A DNA stretch of 64,000 nucleotides from Aeriscardovia sp. (GTDB taxonomy: Bacteria; Actinomycetota; Actinomycetes; Actinomycetales; Bifidobacteriaceae), in contig JAGCPN010000008.1 in the NCBI GenBank assembly GCA_017965665.1, positions 1-64,000 on the forward strand. The letters run 5' to 3'. Shown one piece after another: positions 27,053 to 36,965 of this stretch. Position 1 is the stretch's first letter. The number at the start of each line of letters is the position of its first letter. The notes under the pieces are model-generated. The model was not told the DNA's origin, did no database searches, and saw only the letters and a list, made by a program, of their open reading frames with translations. Both the position numbers and the translations under genes were made by a program.

Positions 27053-28820
27053 CTACCCCGGCTTCCTTCCGCTGCAGTTCTGTAATGGCAGAAGGGGCCC
27101 CGGTAAGAAGATCTTTTCCGGCTCCGAACTTCGGGAAGGCTATGACCTCCCTTATGGTGTCTTTTCCGGTCAAAAGCTCCACACACCTGTCCCATCCGAA
27201 GGCGATCCCGGCGCAGGGAGGTGTGCCGTATTTTAGGGCCTCCAGAAGGAACCCGAACTTCTCTTCGGCCTCCTTCTGGCTTATGCCGAGAACTTTGAAG
27301 ACGCGTTCCTGCACCTTTTGATCGTGAATCCTGACAGATCCCCCGCCGATTTCGTTTCCGTTGCACACCATGTCGTAGGCGTCGGAGAGGACGGAGCCCG
27401 GATCCTTGTCGAAAGTGTCCAAAAACTCCTCTTTGGGCATGGTGAAGGGATGGTGCTCGCTGGTCCACATCCCTTCACCTACCGACACGTCCCCTTCGCT
27501 TTTGGCCTCGCTGGCCTTCTTGAAGAGGGGGAAGTCGGTGACCCAGAGGAACTTGTACTCGGCAGGATCGAACATGTGGCACCTCTTGGCAATTTCGAGC
27601 CTCACGGCGCCCAGGAGCTTTTGGCTGCTCCTCTTCTCGCCCGCGGCGAAGAACAGGGCGTCGCCGTCTTTGGCCCCGGATGCCTGCATTATGCCCCGCC
27701 TCTCCTCTTCGGAGATGTTTTTGGCCACGGGTCCCAGGAGCTCCCCGTCCCTGAAGACTATGTAAGCCAGGCCCTTGGCGCCCTTCTGCTTGGCCCAGTC
27801 CTGCCAGGCGTCGAACTGGCGGCGGGGAAGCTGCGCCCCTCCCGGGTAGATCACGGCTCCGACGTAGGGGGCCTGGAAGACCCTGAAGGGGGTGGAGGCG
27901 AAGAAGGAGGTGAGGTCTTTTAGCTTGTTTTCGAAGCGGATGTCGGGCTTGTCGGATCCGTACTCGTCCATCGCCCTGTGCCAGGGGAGCTGCTCTAGGG
28001 TCCCGATATCTATTCCGCCTACGGCCCACACCTGCCTCATCACGGCCTCGGCCATGGCCATCACGTCCTCTTTTCCGGCGTATCCCATCTCGATGTCGAG
28101 CTGGGTGAACTCGGGCTGGCGGTCCGCCCTGAAGTCCTCGTCCCTGTAGCACCTGGCAAACTGGTAGTACCTCTCTATCCCGCCTATCATGAGCAGCTGC
28201 TTTAAAAGCTGGGGAGACTGGGGGAGGGCGTACCAGTTTCCGGGAGACAGCCTGGCCGGCACGAGAAAGTCCCTGGCGCCCTCGGGCGTGGACTTTATCA
28301 AAGTCGGGGTCTCAACTTCCATAAATCCCATGGAATCGAGCGCCTTTCTGGCGGCTTTTGCCATGTCGGAGCGGGTCTGGAGCACCCTGTGCATGGCTCC
28401 TCGGCGAAGGTCCAAATACCTGTAGCGAAGCCTTGTCTCCTCGGAGGGAAGGTTTAACTCTCCGCTGTTTTCCAGAGAAGTGGAGACCTGGAACGGGAGG
28501 GGGGCGGCTTCGGAGATGACTGCGATCCTGCTCGCCTCTACCTCTACGTCCCCGTTGGAGAGCTTGGAGTTTTCCTCCCCTTCGGGCCTCTTTCTGACCT
28601 TGCCCTCCACCTGGATCACGTCTTCCGCCTTCAGGCCCCTGGCCTGCTTTTCATCGTTTATGACCACCTGCACCAGGCCGGAAGCATCCCTCAGGTCTAT
28701 AAACGTCACTCCTCCGTGGTCGCGGATTCTGTCCACCCAGCCTACAAGCTGCACTTCGGATCCGATCCGGGTCCCGTCGATTTCGCCCACCGAATGCGAG
28801 CGGTAATGGGTACAAGTCAC
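27039..28820 (-). CDS. aspS: Aspartyl-tRNA synthetase
   Basis: Class II synthetase that charges tRNA-Asp. It has an N-terminal OB-fold anticodon-binding domain ([20 protein letters not shown]), motif 2 ([22 protein letters not shown]), the bacterial GAD insert in the middle and motif 3 near the end ([15 protein letters not shown]). The length of 593 aa is standard for the bacterial form. A GTG start is used with GAGAGGAAGAG just upstream. It follows hisS by 16 nt on the same strand, a common bacterial pair, and its end overlaps the likely start of the helicase gene. Confidence 0.97.
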   Translation of the reverse strand: MTCTHYRSHSVGEIDGTRIGSEVQLVGWVDRIRDHGGVTFIDLRDASGLVQVVINDEKQARGLKAEDVIQVEGKVRKRPEGEENSKLSNGDVEVEASRIAVISEAAPLPFQVSTSLENSGELNLPSEETRLRYRYLDLRRGAMHRVLQTRSDMAKAARKALDSMGFMEVETPTLIKSTPEGARDFLVPARLSPGNWYALPQSPQLLKQLLMIGGIERYYQFARCYRDEDFRADRQPEFTQLDIEMGYAGKEDVMAMAEAVMRQVWAVGGIDIGTLEQLPWHRAMDEYGSDKPDIRFENKLKDLTSFFASTPFRVFQAPYVGAVIYPGGAQLPRRQFDAWQDWAKQKGAKGLAYIVFRDGELLGPVAKNISEEERRGIMQASGAKDGDALFFAAGEKRSSQKLLGAVRLEIAKRCHMFDPAEYKFLWVTDFPLFKKASEAKSEGDVSVGEGMWTSEHHPFTMPKEEFLDTFDKDPGSVLSDAYDMVCNGNEIGGGSVRIHDQKVQERVFKVLGISQKEAEEKFGFLLEALKYGTPPCAGIAFGWDRCVELLTGKDTIREVIAFPKFGAGKDLLTGAPSAITELQRKEAGVDYER

Positions 28821-28836
28821 GACTCTTCCTCTCTTT

Positions 28837-30171
28837 CTATTCCCTCACAATGATATCCGCAGCGTACTTGGGGTCGGGCTCCCAAGTGGCCGGGTCGGCC
28901 TTCTTCTGTTCGCCGGTGCGGATGTCTTTGACTTCCCCTCCGTCGGAGGATATGAACCAGACGTAAGGAATGGAAAGCCTGTCGGCCCGCTTTATCTGCG
29001 ATCCCAGCTTTGCCGCGGACGGCGACACTTCGCAGGCTATCCCTCTCTCCCTCAGGATCCTCGCCGCTTCGTCGCTCCTCCACCTCTCTTCCTCGCTCCA
29101 CACGGTTATGAGGGCCCAAGCGGGGGAGATCCTGTCGGCTTTCACCTTGGAGAAGAGGTGGGAGAGGAGGCGGGAGACCCCTATCGACATCCCCACCCCG
29201 GGGAATGCCTGCTTAGGGGTGGATATGAGATTTTCGTATCTCCCCCCCGAGCAGATGGAGCCCAGGGCCGGATCCTCGTCAAGGAAGGTCTCGTACACGC
29301 AGCCCGTGTAGTAGTCGAGGCCTCGGGCTATGGCGCAGTCTATGCACGCCCCTTCAAAGCCCGAGCGGAGGAGTGCGCGAAGCACTGCCTTTGCGTCCTC
29401 CTCCCCTTCCCGCATGAGGTCCCTCTCGGCCGAGGGGCCTTCCACCCCCCACTTGGCCCGCAGGCTTTCAAGCTTTTCTGCAAGGACGTCGGGATCTTTT
29501 TCCTTTATCTGCGCAAGGTCCAGGCAGGCATCTGCCCCCTTCGCCCCGGCGACTTGCTCCAGAATCTGCCGGGTCTTTTGAGCTCCCAGCTTGTCTAGCT
29601 TGTCTATGCGCCTCAGCGTCTCTTCCACATCCTCTATCCCCAGGGCCCTGTAGAACCCCTCGGAGAGCTTGCGGTTGTTGATGTGCATGGAGAAGGTCCC
29701 GAGCCCGAGGGGGGAGAGGGATTTTAAGGTGTGGCACATGGCCAGCGGGACCTCGTACTCGAAGTGCGCCGGCATCTCCCCCTTGGCGACGATGTCGATG
29801 TCGGCCTGGTAGAACTCGCGGTACCTGCCCCCTTGGGGCCTTTCGCCTCTCCACACCTTCTGAATCTGAAAGCGGCGGAAGGGAAAGACCAGATCCCCCT
29901 TCCTATCAAGCACGTACCTTGCCAAAGGCAGGGTCAGATCGAAGTGGAGGCCCAGGTTCTCCTCCCCGCTCCCGGCTTTGGAAAGCCTGTAGATCTCCTT
30001 GCCGTCGCCCTTTTTGACCAGTCTCTCATAGGATTCCACGCCGCAGGTCTCGATATTTATGAACCCGTGAAGCCTGAAGCTCTCCTCTATCTTCTCCAGT
30101 ACCCTTTTTTCGACGATTCTTTGCTGGGGGGACCACTCGGGAAAGCCCGACATAGAGTAGGAAGTTGGCAT
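28837..30171 (-). CDS. hisS: Histidyl-tRNA synthetase
   Basis: Class II synthetase that charges tRNA-His. The N-terminal [16 protein letters not shown], motif 2 ([23 protein letters not shown]) and the HisA/HisB motifs are present: [12 protein letters not shown] and an SGGRYENLI-type segment. The C-terminal anticodon-binding domain follows. It is 444 aa. The ATG has no Shine-Dalgarno; TAATAT lies 6 nt upstream, so the mRNA may be leaderless. First gene of the hisS-aspS-helicase unit, divergent from the DUF349 gene. Confidence 0.96.
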   Translation of the reverse strand: MPTSYSMSGFPEWSPQQRIVEKRVLEKIEESFRLHGFINIETCGVESYERLVKKGDGKEIYRLSKAGSGEENLGLHFDLTLPLARYVLDRKGDLVFPFRRFQIQKVWRGERPQGGRYREFYQADIDIVAKGEMPAHFEYEVPLAMCHTLKSLSPLGLGTFSMHINNRKLSEGFYRALGIEDVEETLRRIDKLDKLGAQKTRQILEQVAGAKGADACLDLAQIKEKDPDVLAEKLESLRAKWGVEGPSAERDLMREGEEDAKAVLRALLRSGFEGACIDCAIARGLDYYTGCVYETFLDEDPALGSICSGGRYENLISTPKQAFPGVGMSIGVSRLLSHLFSKVKADRISPAWALITVWSEEERWRSDEAARILRERGIACEVSPSAAKLGSQIKRADRLSIPYVWFISSDGGEVKDIRTGEQKKADPATWEPDPKYAADIIVRE

Positions 30172-30311
30172 ATTTATATATTAAGCGCGCATTTGTATAA
30201 GCGCGGCCGCAGATCCGGCTCTAAAAAAGCCTCCTGATAAGCCGGGGGCGGCATTCTGAGCGCCACTCTATAATGAGAGGTATATCCTCTTCCCAACTAA
30301 AAGGAGCAAAT

Positions 30312-31652
30312 ATGAACGCGCCTGAAAAATCCGATGAAGCGGAAGTTCCTTCCGCACCCAGTCCGTCGCAGGTCGCCAAACAAGCCGCATCTTCGCCTCT
30401 CCACTTTCCCCCCGAAGCCCTGAAGGACGCAGAAAAATGGGGGCGCGTGGAAGGGGGCGCGGTATACGTCAAAGACGGCGAGGAAGAGAGGGAAGTGGGC
30501 CCCGCAACTGCGGAAAATCCCCTGGCGTTCTACGCCGCCAAGTATCTGAGGCTCATGGACAAAATCAAGTCCTTCTCCTCCTCTTTGGAGGGGGGGGACC
30601 TGAAGAACCGCGATATTTTCTCCAAGCTTAAGGACCTGTCTGCATCCGTGAAAGATCCCAAGGCCGTAGGGGACATGCAGGCTCTCAGGGGCGCCTTTGA
30701 AGATGCGAAGGCCAAGGCGGATTCGATTATGGAGGAGAACAGGGAAAAGTACTCAGCAGCCGTAGCCAAGAGCGTGGAAGCGCACCGCAAGATTGCCGAG
30801 CAGGCCGAAGCCCTGGCCGCCTCCATAAACAGCTCCACCAACTGGAAGCAGATGGGCCAACAGTTCCAGGAGCTTTTCGAAGAATGGAAGGCGGCCCAGT
30901 CGGAGACCGCGAGGGGAGCTGCCGGCAGGGAAGCTGAGGCCCTGTGGACCCGCTTTGCGGCTGCGCGCTCGGAATTTAACCGCAGGCGCAGGGAGTGGGT
31001 GAAGGCCAGGCTCGCCAGCAAGGCCGAAGCCAAGGCCGCAAAGGAAAAGATAGTGGAAAAGGCGGAAGCCCTGGCCTCCACCAAGGACTGGGCGGCCGGA
31101 TCCAGAGCCTTCGGAAAGCTCATGGACGAATGGAAAAAGGCCGGCAGGGCCGACAGGGAAGACGACGACGCCCTTTGGGAAAGGTTCAAGGCCGCCTCCG
31201 ACCGCTTCTACAGCTCCAGGAACGCAGAAGGGGAAGAAGCGGGAGAAGACGAGAAAAAGAACCTGGAAGCCAAAAGGGCGCTTCTCGACCAGGCTGAAAA
31301 GCTCGTTCCCATCAAGTCCACGGGCGACATCAAAGAAGTCAGGCGCAAGCTCGAATCCATAGAAAAGGAATGGGACGCCATAGGGCGCGTCCCCAGAGAT
31401 GAGGTGCGCCGCTGCGAAGACAGGCTGAAGAAGGTCGAAGATCAGGTAGAGGCCGCAGAGAGGATGGAGTGGAAGAGGACGGATCCCAGGCCTGCGCAAA
31501 GAAAGCAGCTCCTGCTCTCTCAACTCCAGTCCAAGATAGATATGCTCGACAAAGATATCAGCCGCGCCGAGGGCGACGAAAAGAAGAAGCTGGAAGAAGA
31601 GAAGGAAGAAAAGGAGGCCTGGCTCAAGACCCTTCAGGATATGAAAGACTAG
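30312..31652 (+). CDS. DUF349 coiled-coil protein
   Basis: 446-aa cytoplasmic protein with three to four tandem DUF349 repeats, each a helical unit with the pattern ALWxRFxxAxxxFxxRR. Examples are EALWTRFAAARSEFNRRRREW and DALWERFKAASDRFYSSRN. An Ala/Glu/Lys-rich coiled coil continues to the C-terminus. The ATG at 30312 is chosen because AAAGGAG lies 6 nt upstream; the open frame starts 13 codons earlier. The family is widespread in actinobacteria and has a proposed link to ribosome or RNA quality control, but no proven reaction. It converges on rel with only 3 nt between stop codons. A G8 run lies inside the gene near 30590. Confidence 0.85.
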   Translation: MNAPEKSDEAEVPSAPSPSQVAKQAASSPLHFPPEALKDAEKWGRVEGGAVYVKDGEEEREVGPATAENPLAFYAAKYLRLMDKIKSFSSSLEGGDLKNRDIFSKLKDLSASVKDPKAVGDMQALRGAFEDAKAKADSIMEENREKYSAAVAKSVEAHRKIAEQAEALAASINSSTNWKQMGQQFQELFEEWKAAQSETARGAAGREAEALWTRFAAARSEFNRRRREWVKARLASKAEAKAAKEKIVEKAEALASTKDWAAGSRAFGKLMDEWKKAGRADREDDDALWERFKAASDRFYSSRNAEGEEAGEDEKKNLEAKRALLDQAEKLVPIKSTGDIKEVRRKLESIEKEWDAIGRVPRDEVRRCEDRLKKVEDQVEAAERMEWKRTDPRPAQRKQLLLSQLQSKIDMLDKDISRAEGDEKKKLEEEKEEKEAWLKTLQDMKD

Positions 31653-31655
31653 GCC

Positions 31656-33794
31656 TTACGCCCTCTTAACTTCTATAACTCCCTCGACTTGTTCGAGGGA
31701 TTTTGTTATCCGATCCAGCTGGGCCAGATTGCTTATCTTGAAGGCGAAGTAGGCCGAAACGAGGTTTGAAGTCACCTTCTGTCTCGAGGAAGACAAATTC
31801 AGGCAGGCCTTCGAAATGACGAGGGAGAGATCGGCCAGAAGGGCCCGGCGGTCGAGGGCCAGCACTTCAATCTCGACTTCAAATTCCCCGCAGGCCTCCT
31901 TCCACTGCGCGTCAGCAACTTTGTCGGGCCTCTTTTCGCTCAGTTTTACAAAGTCGGGACACCGCAGGGAGTGGATGCGCACCCCCCTCGAGTTCGTGAC
32001 AAAGCCCGCTATGGGGTCTCCGGGAACGGGCTTGCAGCACCTGGCCAGCTCTATCTTTTCTCCCTTTCCCACGCCTTCGACTCTGAGGGAGTACTCTTCC
32101 GAATCGCGCCCCTCCCCGCAAGGCCCGTCCCTCAGGGCGGCCTTCACAGCCCCCGGGGGGATTTTTCCGGCCCCCACCGCCCCGTAAAGGGCGTCGAGGC
32201 TGCTAAATCCCAGACGTTTGGAAGTTTGAAGCAGGGAAGAATAGGACAAAATCCTTCCCTGCTCCAGAAGGCCGGAAAAGAGGGCACTTTTGCCTTTTTC
32301 CACGTCCTCCAGATTCTTTTCCCGGGAAAGCGACCTTTTAATTTTGTTTTTGGCCTTAGGGGTGAGCACGAAAGAGAGCCAGTTGGGGGAAGGGGAGGGA
32401 TTGGGCGAAGAGGAAGTCAGAATTTCCACGCAGTCTCCGGACTTTAGCTTGGCCGAAAGGCTGGAGGGCACGCCGTTGATCTTGGCTCCCACGGCCCTGT
32501 TTCCGATTTCGGTGTGCACGGCATAGGCGAAGTCTACCGGGCAGGCCCCTTCAGGAAGGTAAATGGTCTTTCCCTTGGGAGTGAAAGTGGAGATCTCTTC
32601 GGAGGTGAGATCGCTTCTGAGGGCAGGAAGGAGCTCTGAAGGGTCCTGGAGGTCTTTGACCCAGTTGGCCATGCGCTCTATCCATTCAGGGGATTCAAAA
32701 TCCCCCAGCTCCTTGTAGCGCCAGTGGGCCGCTATCCCGTATTCGTCCTCCTGGTGCATCTCTTCGGTGCGGATCTGAATTTCTATCTCCTGGCCGTTGT
32801 CGCCGAAGATGGTGGTGTGAAGGGACTTGTAGAAGTTGGACTTGGGATCGGCTATGTAGTCTTTGATCCTTCCCGGAACCGGGCGCCACCTTCCGTGGAT
32901 GATTCCCATCGCCCTGTAGCAGTCCTGGGGCGAATCCACGATCACCCTTATCCCGACAAAGTCGTAGATCCTGTCGAAGTCCTTTTTCAAAATCACTATT
33001 TTCCTGTAGATGCTGAAGTAGCTCTTCAGCCTTCCGGTGATGGCCGCCTTCATTCCGCCGTTTTTCAGCTCCGCCCGGACTTCCTCCATCATTTTCCTGA
33101 GGTATTCGTCCCTGGCCCCCGCCTTGGACGCCACCATCTGCACGACTTCCCTGTAAATTTTGGGATCCAGGTATTTGAAGGAGAGATCTTCCAACTCGGT
33201 TTTGACCTTCCCCATGCCGAGCCTGTCAGCGAGATGGACGTAGATGTCGAGAGTCTCTTTGGCCTTCCTGGAAGCTTTTTGCGCGGGCATAAATCTCCAG
33301 GTCCTGGCGTTGTAAAGCCGGTCTGCGATCTTTACAACCCCCACCCTGACGTCCTGCTGCATGGCAAGTATGAGCTTTTTTATCGTCTCGGCGTTTGAGA
33401 GCTCCCGGCTGATGGAGGAGAGCTTTGTCACCCCTTCCACGAGCGAAGCCGCTTCCGGAAATTGCGCCCTGCACTCCTCCAAAGAGTAGTCGGTGTCTTC
33501 CACGGTGTCGTGCAAAAGCCCCGCAGTCACCACCTCCCTGTCGCATCCGAGATCCGCCAGGATCTGGGCTACGCCCAGAGGATGGGAGATGTAGGGTTCT
33601 CCGGAGGCGCGAAACTGCCCCTCGTGAAGGCTTTTGGCGACCCGCCACGCCTTTTCTATGGGGGCCGTATCCTCCTTGGGGTGACGGGAGGCAAAAGAGC
33701 GCAGGACCGGGGAAAGCAGATCGAAAGGATCCTGTGAAATTTCAGCCCCCAGGGCCCTCGAAGGCGGCAGGGGGCGGGGGAGAAGCCTTTTCAC
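31656..33794 (-). CDS. rel: Bifunctional (p)ppGpp synthetase/hydrolase
   Basis: Stringent-response enzyme that makes and degrades (p)ppGpp. An N-terminal HD hydrolase domain is intact (SHPLGVAQILADLGCD, LLHDTVEDTDYS). The synthetase domain follows (FVGIRVIVDSPQDCYRAMG, RIKDYIADPKSNFYKSLHT), then a TGS domain (STFTPKGKTIYLPEGACPVDFAYAVH) and a C-terminal ACT domain. Both activities should be present. It is 712 aa with a GTG start and GGGAG about 8 nt upstream. dut ends 3 nt before its start, so the DUF4193-dut-rel genes form one minus-strand operon. Confidence 0.95.
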   Translation of the reverse strand: MKRLLPRPLPPSRALGAEISQDPFDLLSPVLRSFASRHPKEDTAPIEKAWRVAKSLHEGQFRASGEPYISHPLGVAQILADLGCDREVVTAGLLHDTVEDTDYSLEECRAQFPEAASLVEGVTKLSSISRELSNAETIKKLILAMQQDVRVGVVKIADRLYNARTWRFMPAQKASRKAKETLDIYVHLADRLGMGKVKTELEDLSFKYLDPKIYREVVQMVASKAGARDEYLRKMMEEVRAELKNGGMKAAITGRLKSYFSIYRKIVILKKDFDRIYDFVGIRVIVDSPQDCYRAMGIIHGRWRPVPGRIKDYIADPKSNFYKSLHTTIFGDNGQEIEIQIRTEEMHQEDEYGIAAHWRYKELGDFESPEWIERMANWVKDLQDPSELLPALRSDLTSEEISTFTPKGKTIYLPEGACPVDFAYAVHTEIGNRAVGAKINGVPSSLSAKLKSGDCVEILTSSSPNPSPSPNWLSFVLTPKAKNKIKRSLSREKNLEDVEKGKSALFSGLLEQGRILSYSSLLQTSKRLGFSSLDALYGAVGAGKIPPGAVKAALRDGPCGEGRDSEEYSLRVEGVGKGEKIELARCCKPVPGDPIAGFVTNSRGVRIHSLRCPDFVKLSEKRPDKVADAQWKEACGEFEVEIEVLALDRRALLADLSLVISKACLNLSSSRQKVTSNLVSAYFAFKISNLAQLDRITKSLEQVEGVIEVKRA

Positions 33795-33797
33795 ACG

Positions 33798-34229
33798 TCA
33801 CACTCCCGTAGAGCCGAACCCGTCTTCACCCCTGTCGGAGGGAGGCAGGAAACCGACCCTGCAAAACTCCATCTTTTCAGTCCGGATGGCCAAAAACTGC
33901 GCGATCCTCTCGCCCCGGCAAAACTCCTGCCGCTCTTTGGAAAGGTTTATGAGCGGAACTTTGATTTCCCCCCTGTAGCCGCTGTCTACAAGCCCGGGGG
34001 AATTGACCGGGCAAATTCCCCTCTTCAGCGAGATCCCGCTGCGGGCGAGGATGAGGCCCGCCCAACCGGGCGGGAGGGCGATCTTAAATCCGCAGGGGAC
34101 CAGTTTCCTCTCGAGAAAATCCAGGGCAAAGTCCTCGCTGCAGCGAAGGTCCACGGCCGCGTCGGAAAGGTGGGCGTAGCCGGGGACAAGGTCGGCGCAT
34201 CCCTCCAGAGGGACGATTTCAATCCTCAC
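33798..34229 (-). CDS. dut: dUTP diphosphatase
   Basis: Hydrolyses dUTP to dUMP, keeping uracil out of DNA and feeding dTMP synthesis. The five trimeric dUTPase motifs are visible in 143 aa: DAAVDLRC, ILARSGISLKRG, NSPGLVDSGYRGEI, GERIAQFLAI and the C-terminal GFGSTG. Motif 2 has GISLKRGI where GLALKHGI is usual. The GTG start overlaps the stop of the DUF4193 gene by 4 bp (GTGA), so translation is coupled. It is followed by rel with 3 nt. Confidence 0.95.
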   Translation of the reverse strand: MRIEIVPLEGCADLVPGYAHLSDAAVDLRCSEDFALDFLERKLVPCGFKIALPPGWAGLILARSGISLKRGICPVNSPGLVDSGYRGEIKVPLINLSKERQEFCRGERIAQFLAIRTEKMEFCRVGFLPPSDRGEDGFGSTGV

Positions 34230-34534
34230 TTTCCTGCCCCGCCCTGGACGCAGTCCCGGCAGATGGACTTTTTCCCGTCAACCTGTCCGAGCTGGCTTCT
34301 GTGCTTGACGAGGTAGCACACCGCGCATACGAATTCGTCGGCCTGCACGGGCATGGCGGTCGGCAGCACGGCGTCTTTCTCCTCCTCGATTTCTTCGCTC
34401 GGCAGGTCGTAGTTCTTGGCTACAGACATCTCGTCTTCGTCTATTTCCGAGTCGTCTATGTAGTCTGAAGCGGTATTCTGATCGATAAAGTCATCTGCCT
34501 GTTCGGTATAGAGGTCCGGATCGTCTTGCAGCAA
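34226..34534 (-). CDS. DUF4193 family zinc-ribbon-like protein
   Basis: 102-aa actinobacterial marker protein of unknown role. The N-terminal two thirds are acidic and disordered. The C-terminus carries FVCAVCYLVKHRSQLG and ICRDC, two CxxC pairs that should bind zinc. A TTG start is used with AGGAGG 5 nt upstream; no ATG is available. The gene overlaps dut by 4 bp. Some relatives act near RNA polymerase, but I cannot state a function from the sequence. Confidence 0.88.
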   Translation of the reverse strand: MLQDDPDLYTEQADDFIDQNTASDYIDDSEIDEDEMSVAKNYDLPSEEIEEEKDAVLPTAMPVQADEFVCAVCYLVKHRSQLGQVDGKKSICRDCVQGGAGK

Positions 34535-34901
34535 ATTAACCTCCTAAGAATCTGCATTTTTACCTAAATGTCTCAATTATACATTCAGGCACTTTGACGG
34601 GGGAGCGGCGCGATTTTCAAAAAGGCCGAAGGGTCCGCCTCGCGCTCTTTAAAAGAGGCTTCGCTCTGGCCCTCTTTGGGCCCTCGGGGCGGCCGGCGCG
34701 CGGGGGGGGCGCCTCTTTTAAAAGGGGCCGCAGCGCAAAGAAGGCAGATTTAAAATCCAAAAGATCCGGAAAGTGGGAGGAGGCGGGCGGGAAAAGGTTT
34801 CCGAAAACTGCCCCGCCCCCGCCTGCAAATCCCGGAAGCCGGGAGGGCAAGGGAAAATAGTAAGATAAGCTTTAGTGCGCAAACCAAGGGGGAAAGGGAA
34901 A
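34535..34901. other. GC-rich intergenic region between DUF4193 and sepH
   Basis: About 365 bp between two divergent genes. The first 60 bp are AT-rich and should hold the DUF4193-dut-rel promoter. The remainder is strikingly GC-rich and internally repetitive, with near-mirrored pieces CGCTCTTTAAAAGAGGC and GCCTCTTTTAAAAGGGGC and a G8 run. Open frames here on both strands lack ribosome sites and family features. No gene is called. Confidence 0.4.
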
Positions 34902-35765
34902 ATGAGGAAGGCAGAGTTTGACCACGTTGACGAAGAGGGGAACCTGATCCTCTCCCTGGACGGATCGCAGGTAGTTCTGGAAGCTTCTGAGCGGCTGGAA
35001 GACGCCCTGCTTTCGTCCCGCAAGATCAAGGCGCAGGCCGCCGCGCAAAAGCGCCTCGCCCCCCTCCCCATATCTAAAATTCAATCTATGATCCGCGCGG
35101 GGAAGGAGCCGGAGGAGATAGCCGAAGAGCTGCAGGTGGGAGAAGGGCTCATAGCCAAAGTGGCAGGGCACGTGGAAAGCGAAAAGCGCGCGGCCATCCA
35201 GCAGTTTCTGTCGGGCTTCTGCCAAAAGGCGCCCGTGGGCAAAGAGAGGATATCGGATGTGATTTTCCGATCCCTCTCCCGGCTGGGCGTCAAAAAGAAC
35301 GCGGTGCGCTGGTCGGCCACCCGGGAGGGCCGGGGGCCCTGGACGGTGAAGGCCGAATTTGACAGGGAGGGAAACCGGTGGATCCCTGCCTGGAGCTGGG
35401 ACGGACAGGACAACTCCATCTCTTCCTTAAACGAGGAGGCCAGGTACCTCTTGGAGGAAGACATGGGGCCCCTTCCCAATCCCGAGCGTCCGAAAAAACC
35501 GAATCTTCCTCCCCTGCCCTCGCAAAAAAAAGCGCCTGCAGAGGAGAAAAAGGCCCCCGCGCCGCCTGCGGCCCCCGCGCCGAAGCCGAAAGACGAGGAG
35601 GAAGCGGAAGAAGTGGAGACGGAACTTGTAGATCCGGAGCCGAAGCCAAAGCCCAGGATTGCCTTCCAGCCCAAGGGGAAGATGCAGAGGAAGGGCGTGC
35701 CCTCCTGGGATGACATCCTCTTCGGAGGAGGGGTCACTTCAACACAGCAATCAGAGGAATCCTAG
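34902..35765 (+). CDS. sepH: SepH-type septation protein (DUF3071)
   Basis: Actinobacterial cell division protein; in Streptomyces the family stimulates FtsZ assembly (established for SepH). The N-terminal DUF3071 domain (MRKAEFDHVDEEGNLILSL, then a helix-turn-helix region PISKIQSMIRAGKEPEEIAEEL) spans about residues 1-165. The rest is a disordered Pro/Ala/Glu/Lys-rich tail, ending with a short conserved-looking segment GVPSWDDILFG, which is typical for the family. The ATG at 34902 follows GGGGGAAAGGGAA; a GTG 9 codons upstream is less likely. It is 287 aa. It overlaps the convergent phosphodiesterase gene by 32 bp. Confidence 0.88.
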   Translation: MRKAEFDHVDEEGNLILSLDGSQVVLEASERLEDALLSSRKIKAQAAAQKRLAPLPISKIQSMIRAGKEPEEIAEELQVGEGLIAKVAGHVESEKRAAIQQFLSGFCQKAPVGKERISDVIFRSLSRLGVKKNAVRWSATREGRGPWTVKAEFDREGNRWIPAWSWDGQDNSISSLNEEARYLLEEDMGPLPNPERPKKPNLPPLPSQKKAPAEEKKAPAPPAAPAPKPKDEEEAEEVETELVDPEPKPKPRIAFQPKGKMQRKGVPSWDDILFGGGVTSTQQSEES

Positions 35766-36891
35766 CCTCCGCCTCCGTCCAGGAGCCGTGCACCCCCGGC
35801 ATCTCTATTTCCTTTCCCCCAACCCCGTCGAGGAGGGCCTCCCCGCGGAAGCACACTATCACGTCCCCCAGGTAGGAGCCGCTCTCGGCCGAGAGCGGTC
35901 CGAAGACCCCCCTCTCTATGGCCTCCTGCTTGTCGAAGGCCATGGCCCAGCCTTTAAAATAGTTTTCCCACTCCAGCGCCTTTTCCCTCGCATCCTCTCC
36001 TTCTTCGAGGTAGAGCATAACGTCCCTCTGTTCTCCGGCCACGAGCTTCACCCCGCGGGTGAGGCTTTTGGGAAGGGAGGAGAAGTCGAAAACCTTCTTT
36101 CTCTCTACCATCCCGTGATCTGCGCAGATCACGAGCAGGGTGCCTTTTTTGGAAGCCTCGAACGCCTCCCTTATTTCCATGTCCGCTTCCTCCAGGGCGG
36201 CCTTCCACTCTCCGCTCTCGCACCCGAATTTGTGCCCGGCCTTATCCACAGAAGAGATGTAAAAATAGGTGAGGTCGAAATCGAAGGTGAGGGTCCCCGC
36301 GGTTTTGGCGCTCGCCATGGGATCTTTTTCCACAAAGTACTGGCTTCCGTCGAGCGCGGCGAGGGTCAGGGGGGAAGAATCGAACTTCTTTTCCCCCACC
36401 GTAGCCACTTTTTTCCCCTTTGAAGTCAGGAGGGAAAAAAGCGTGGGCTCCTTTTGCACCTCCTTTGGATTGGGAGCGTTCCTAAAACTTATCATCTGCG
36501 AGAGCCTGCCCGTAAAAGGGTTGATCTGGGTGTATCCGAAAACCGAAGTGAGGCCGGGGCAGGTTCCGGTGCCCATAGAGCAAATGGCCGCGGCCGTAGT
36601 GGTGGGAAAGCAGCTAAAGAACGGAGAAGAGCGGAAAAAACTCCTCTTCGACCTCAAAAACGGGGCATGCCCGAGGTTCTTCAAAAGATTGAAGTAACCG
36701 AGGCCGTCAACGAAGACGAAAAGGCAGGAGGCCGCCCTGGGCAGATCCAGCCTTTCCCTGCACTCTTCCGGACTTTTGTAGAGCGCTGTGGGGCAGGGAG
36801 CCCCGAGGCTGGCGGAAATTGCGGGCAAAACTGCGGGCAAGTGCCTGTAGATGTCGGAAAAAGGAAGCTCCTCGCACCACTTCTCATCCAT
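35734..36891 (-). CDS. Alkaline-phosphatase-superfamily phosphodiesterase/nucleotide pyrophosphatase
   Basis: 385-aa member of the type I phosphodiesterase/nucleotide pyrophosphatase family. The metal-binding Asp is in FVFVDGLGYFNL, the catalytic Thr in FPTTTAAAICSMGTG, and later metal ligands in SVDKAGHKFGCESG and VICADHGMV. No signal peptide is visible, so it is likely cytoplasmic. The start at 36891 is preceded by GGGGGAGAA; the long upstream extension of the open frame lies in the MFS gene region and is a shadow. The substrate is unknown. Such genes recur next to sepH and rel in actinobacteria. Confidence 0.85.
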   Translation of the reverse strand: MDEKWCEELPFSDIYRHLPAVLPAISASLGAPCPTALYKSPEECRERLDLPRAASCLFVFVDGLGYFNLLKNLGHAPFLRSKRSFFRSSPFFSCFPTTTAAAICSMGTGTCPGLTSVFGYTQINPFTGRLSQMISFRNAPNPKEVQKEPTLFSLLTSKGKKVATVGEKKFDSSPLTLAALDGSQYFVEKDPMASAKTAGTLTFDFDLTYFYISSVDKAGHKFGCESGEWKAALEEADMEIREAFEASKKGTLLVICADHGMVERKKVFDFSSLPKSLTRGVKLVAGEQRDVMLYLEEGEDAREKALEWENYFKGWAMAFDKQEAIERGVFGPLSAESGSYLGDVIVCFRGEALLDGVGGKEIEMPGVHGSWTEAEARIPLIAVLK

Positions 36892-36920
36892 TTCTCCCCC
36901 TTTTGACCTATCCAATAATA

Positions 36921-36944
36921 TAAAAAAACGCGGCCGGGCCGCGT
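36921..36944 (-). terminator. Intrinsic terminator of the MFS gene
   Basis: In the minus direction ACGCGGC-CCG-GCCGCGT followed by TTTTTT lies about 22 nt after the MFS stop codon and 30 nt before the phosphodiesterase start. Confidence 0.85.
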
Positions 36945-36965
36945 CGGAAGAGAGAAGAGGGGAGT

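Noticed and set aside
34594-34860. Small open frames on both strands between DUF4193 and sepH
   Set aside because: Composition follows the GC-rich repeat structure, no ribosome site, no family resemblance.
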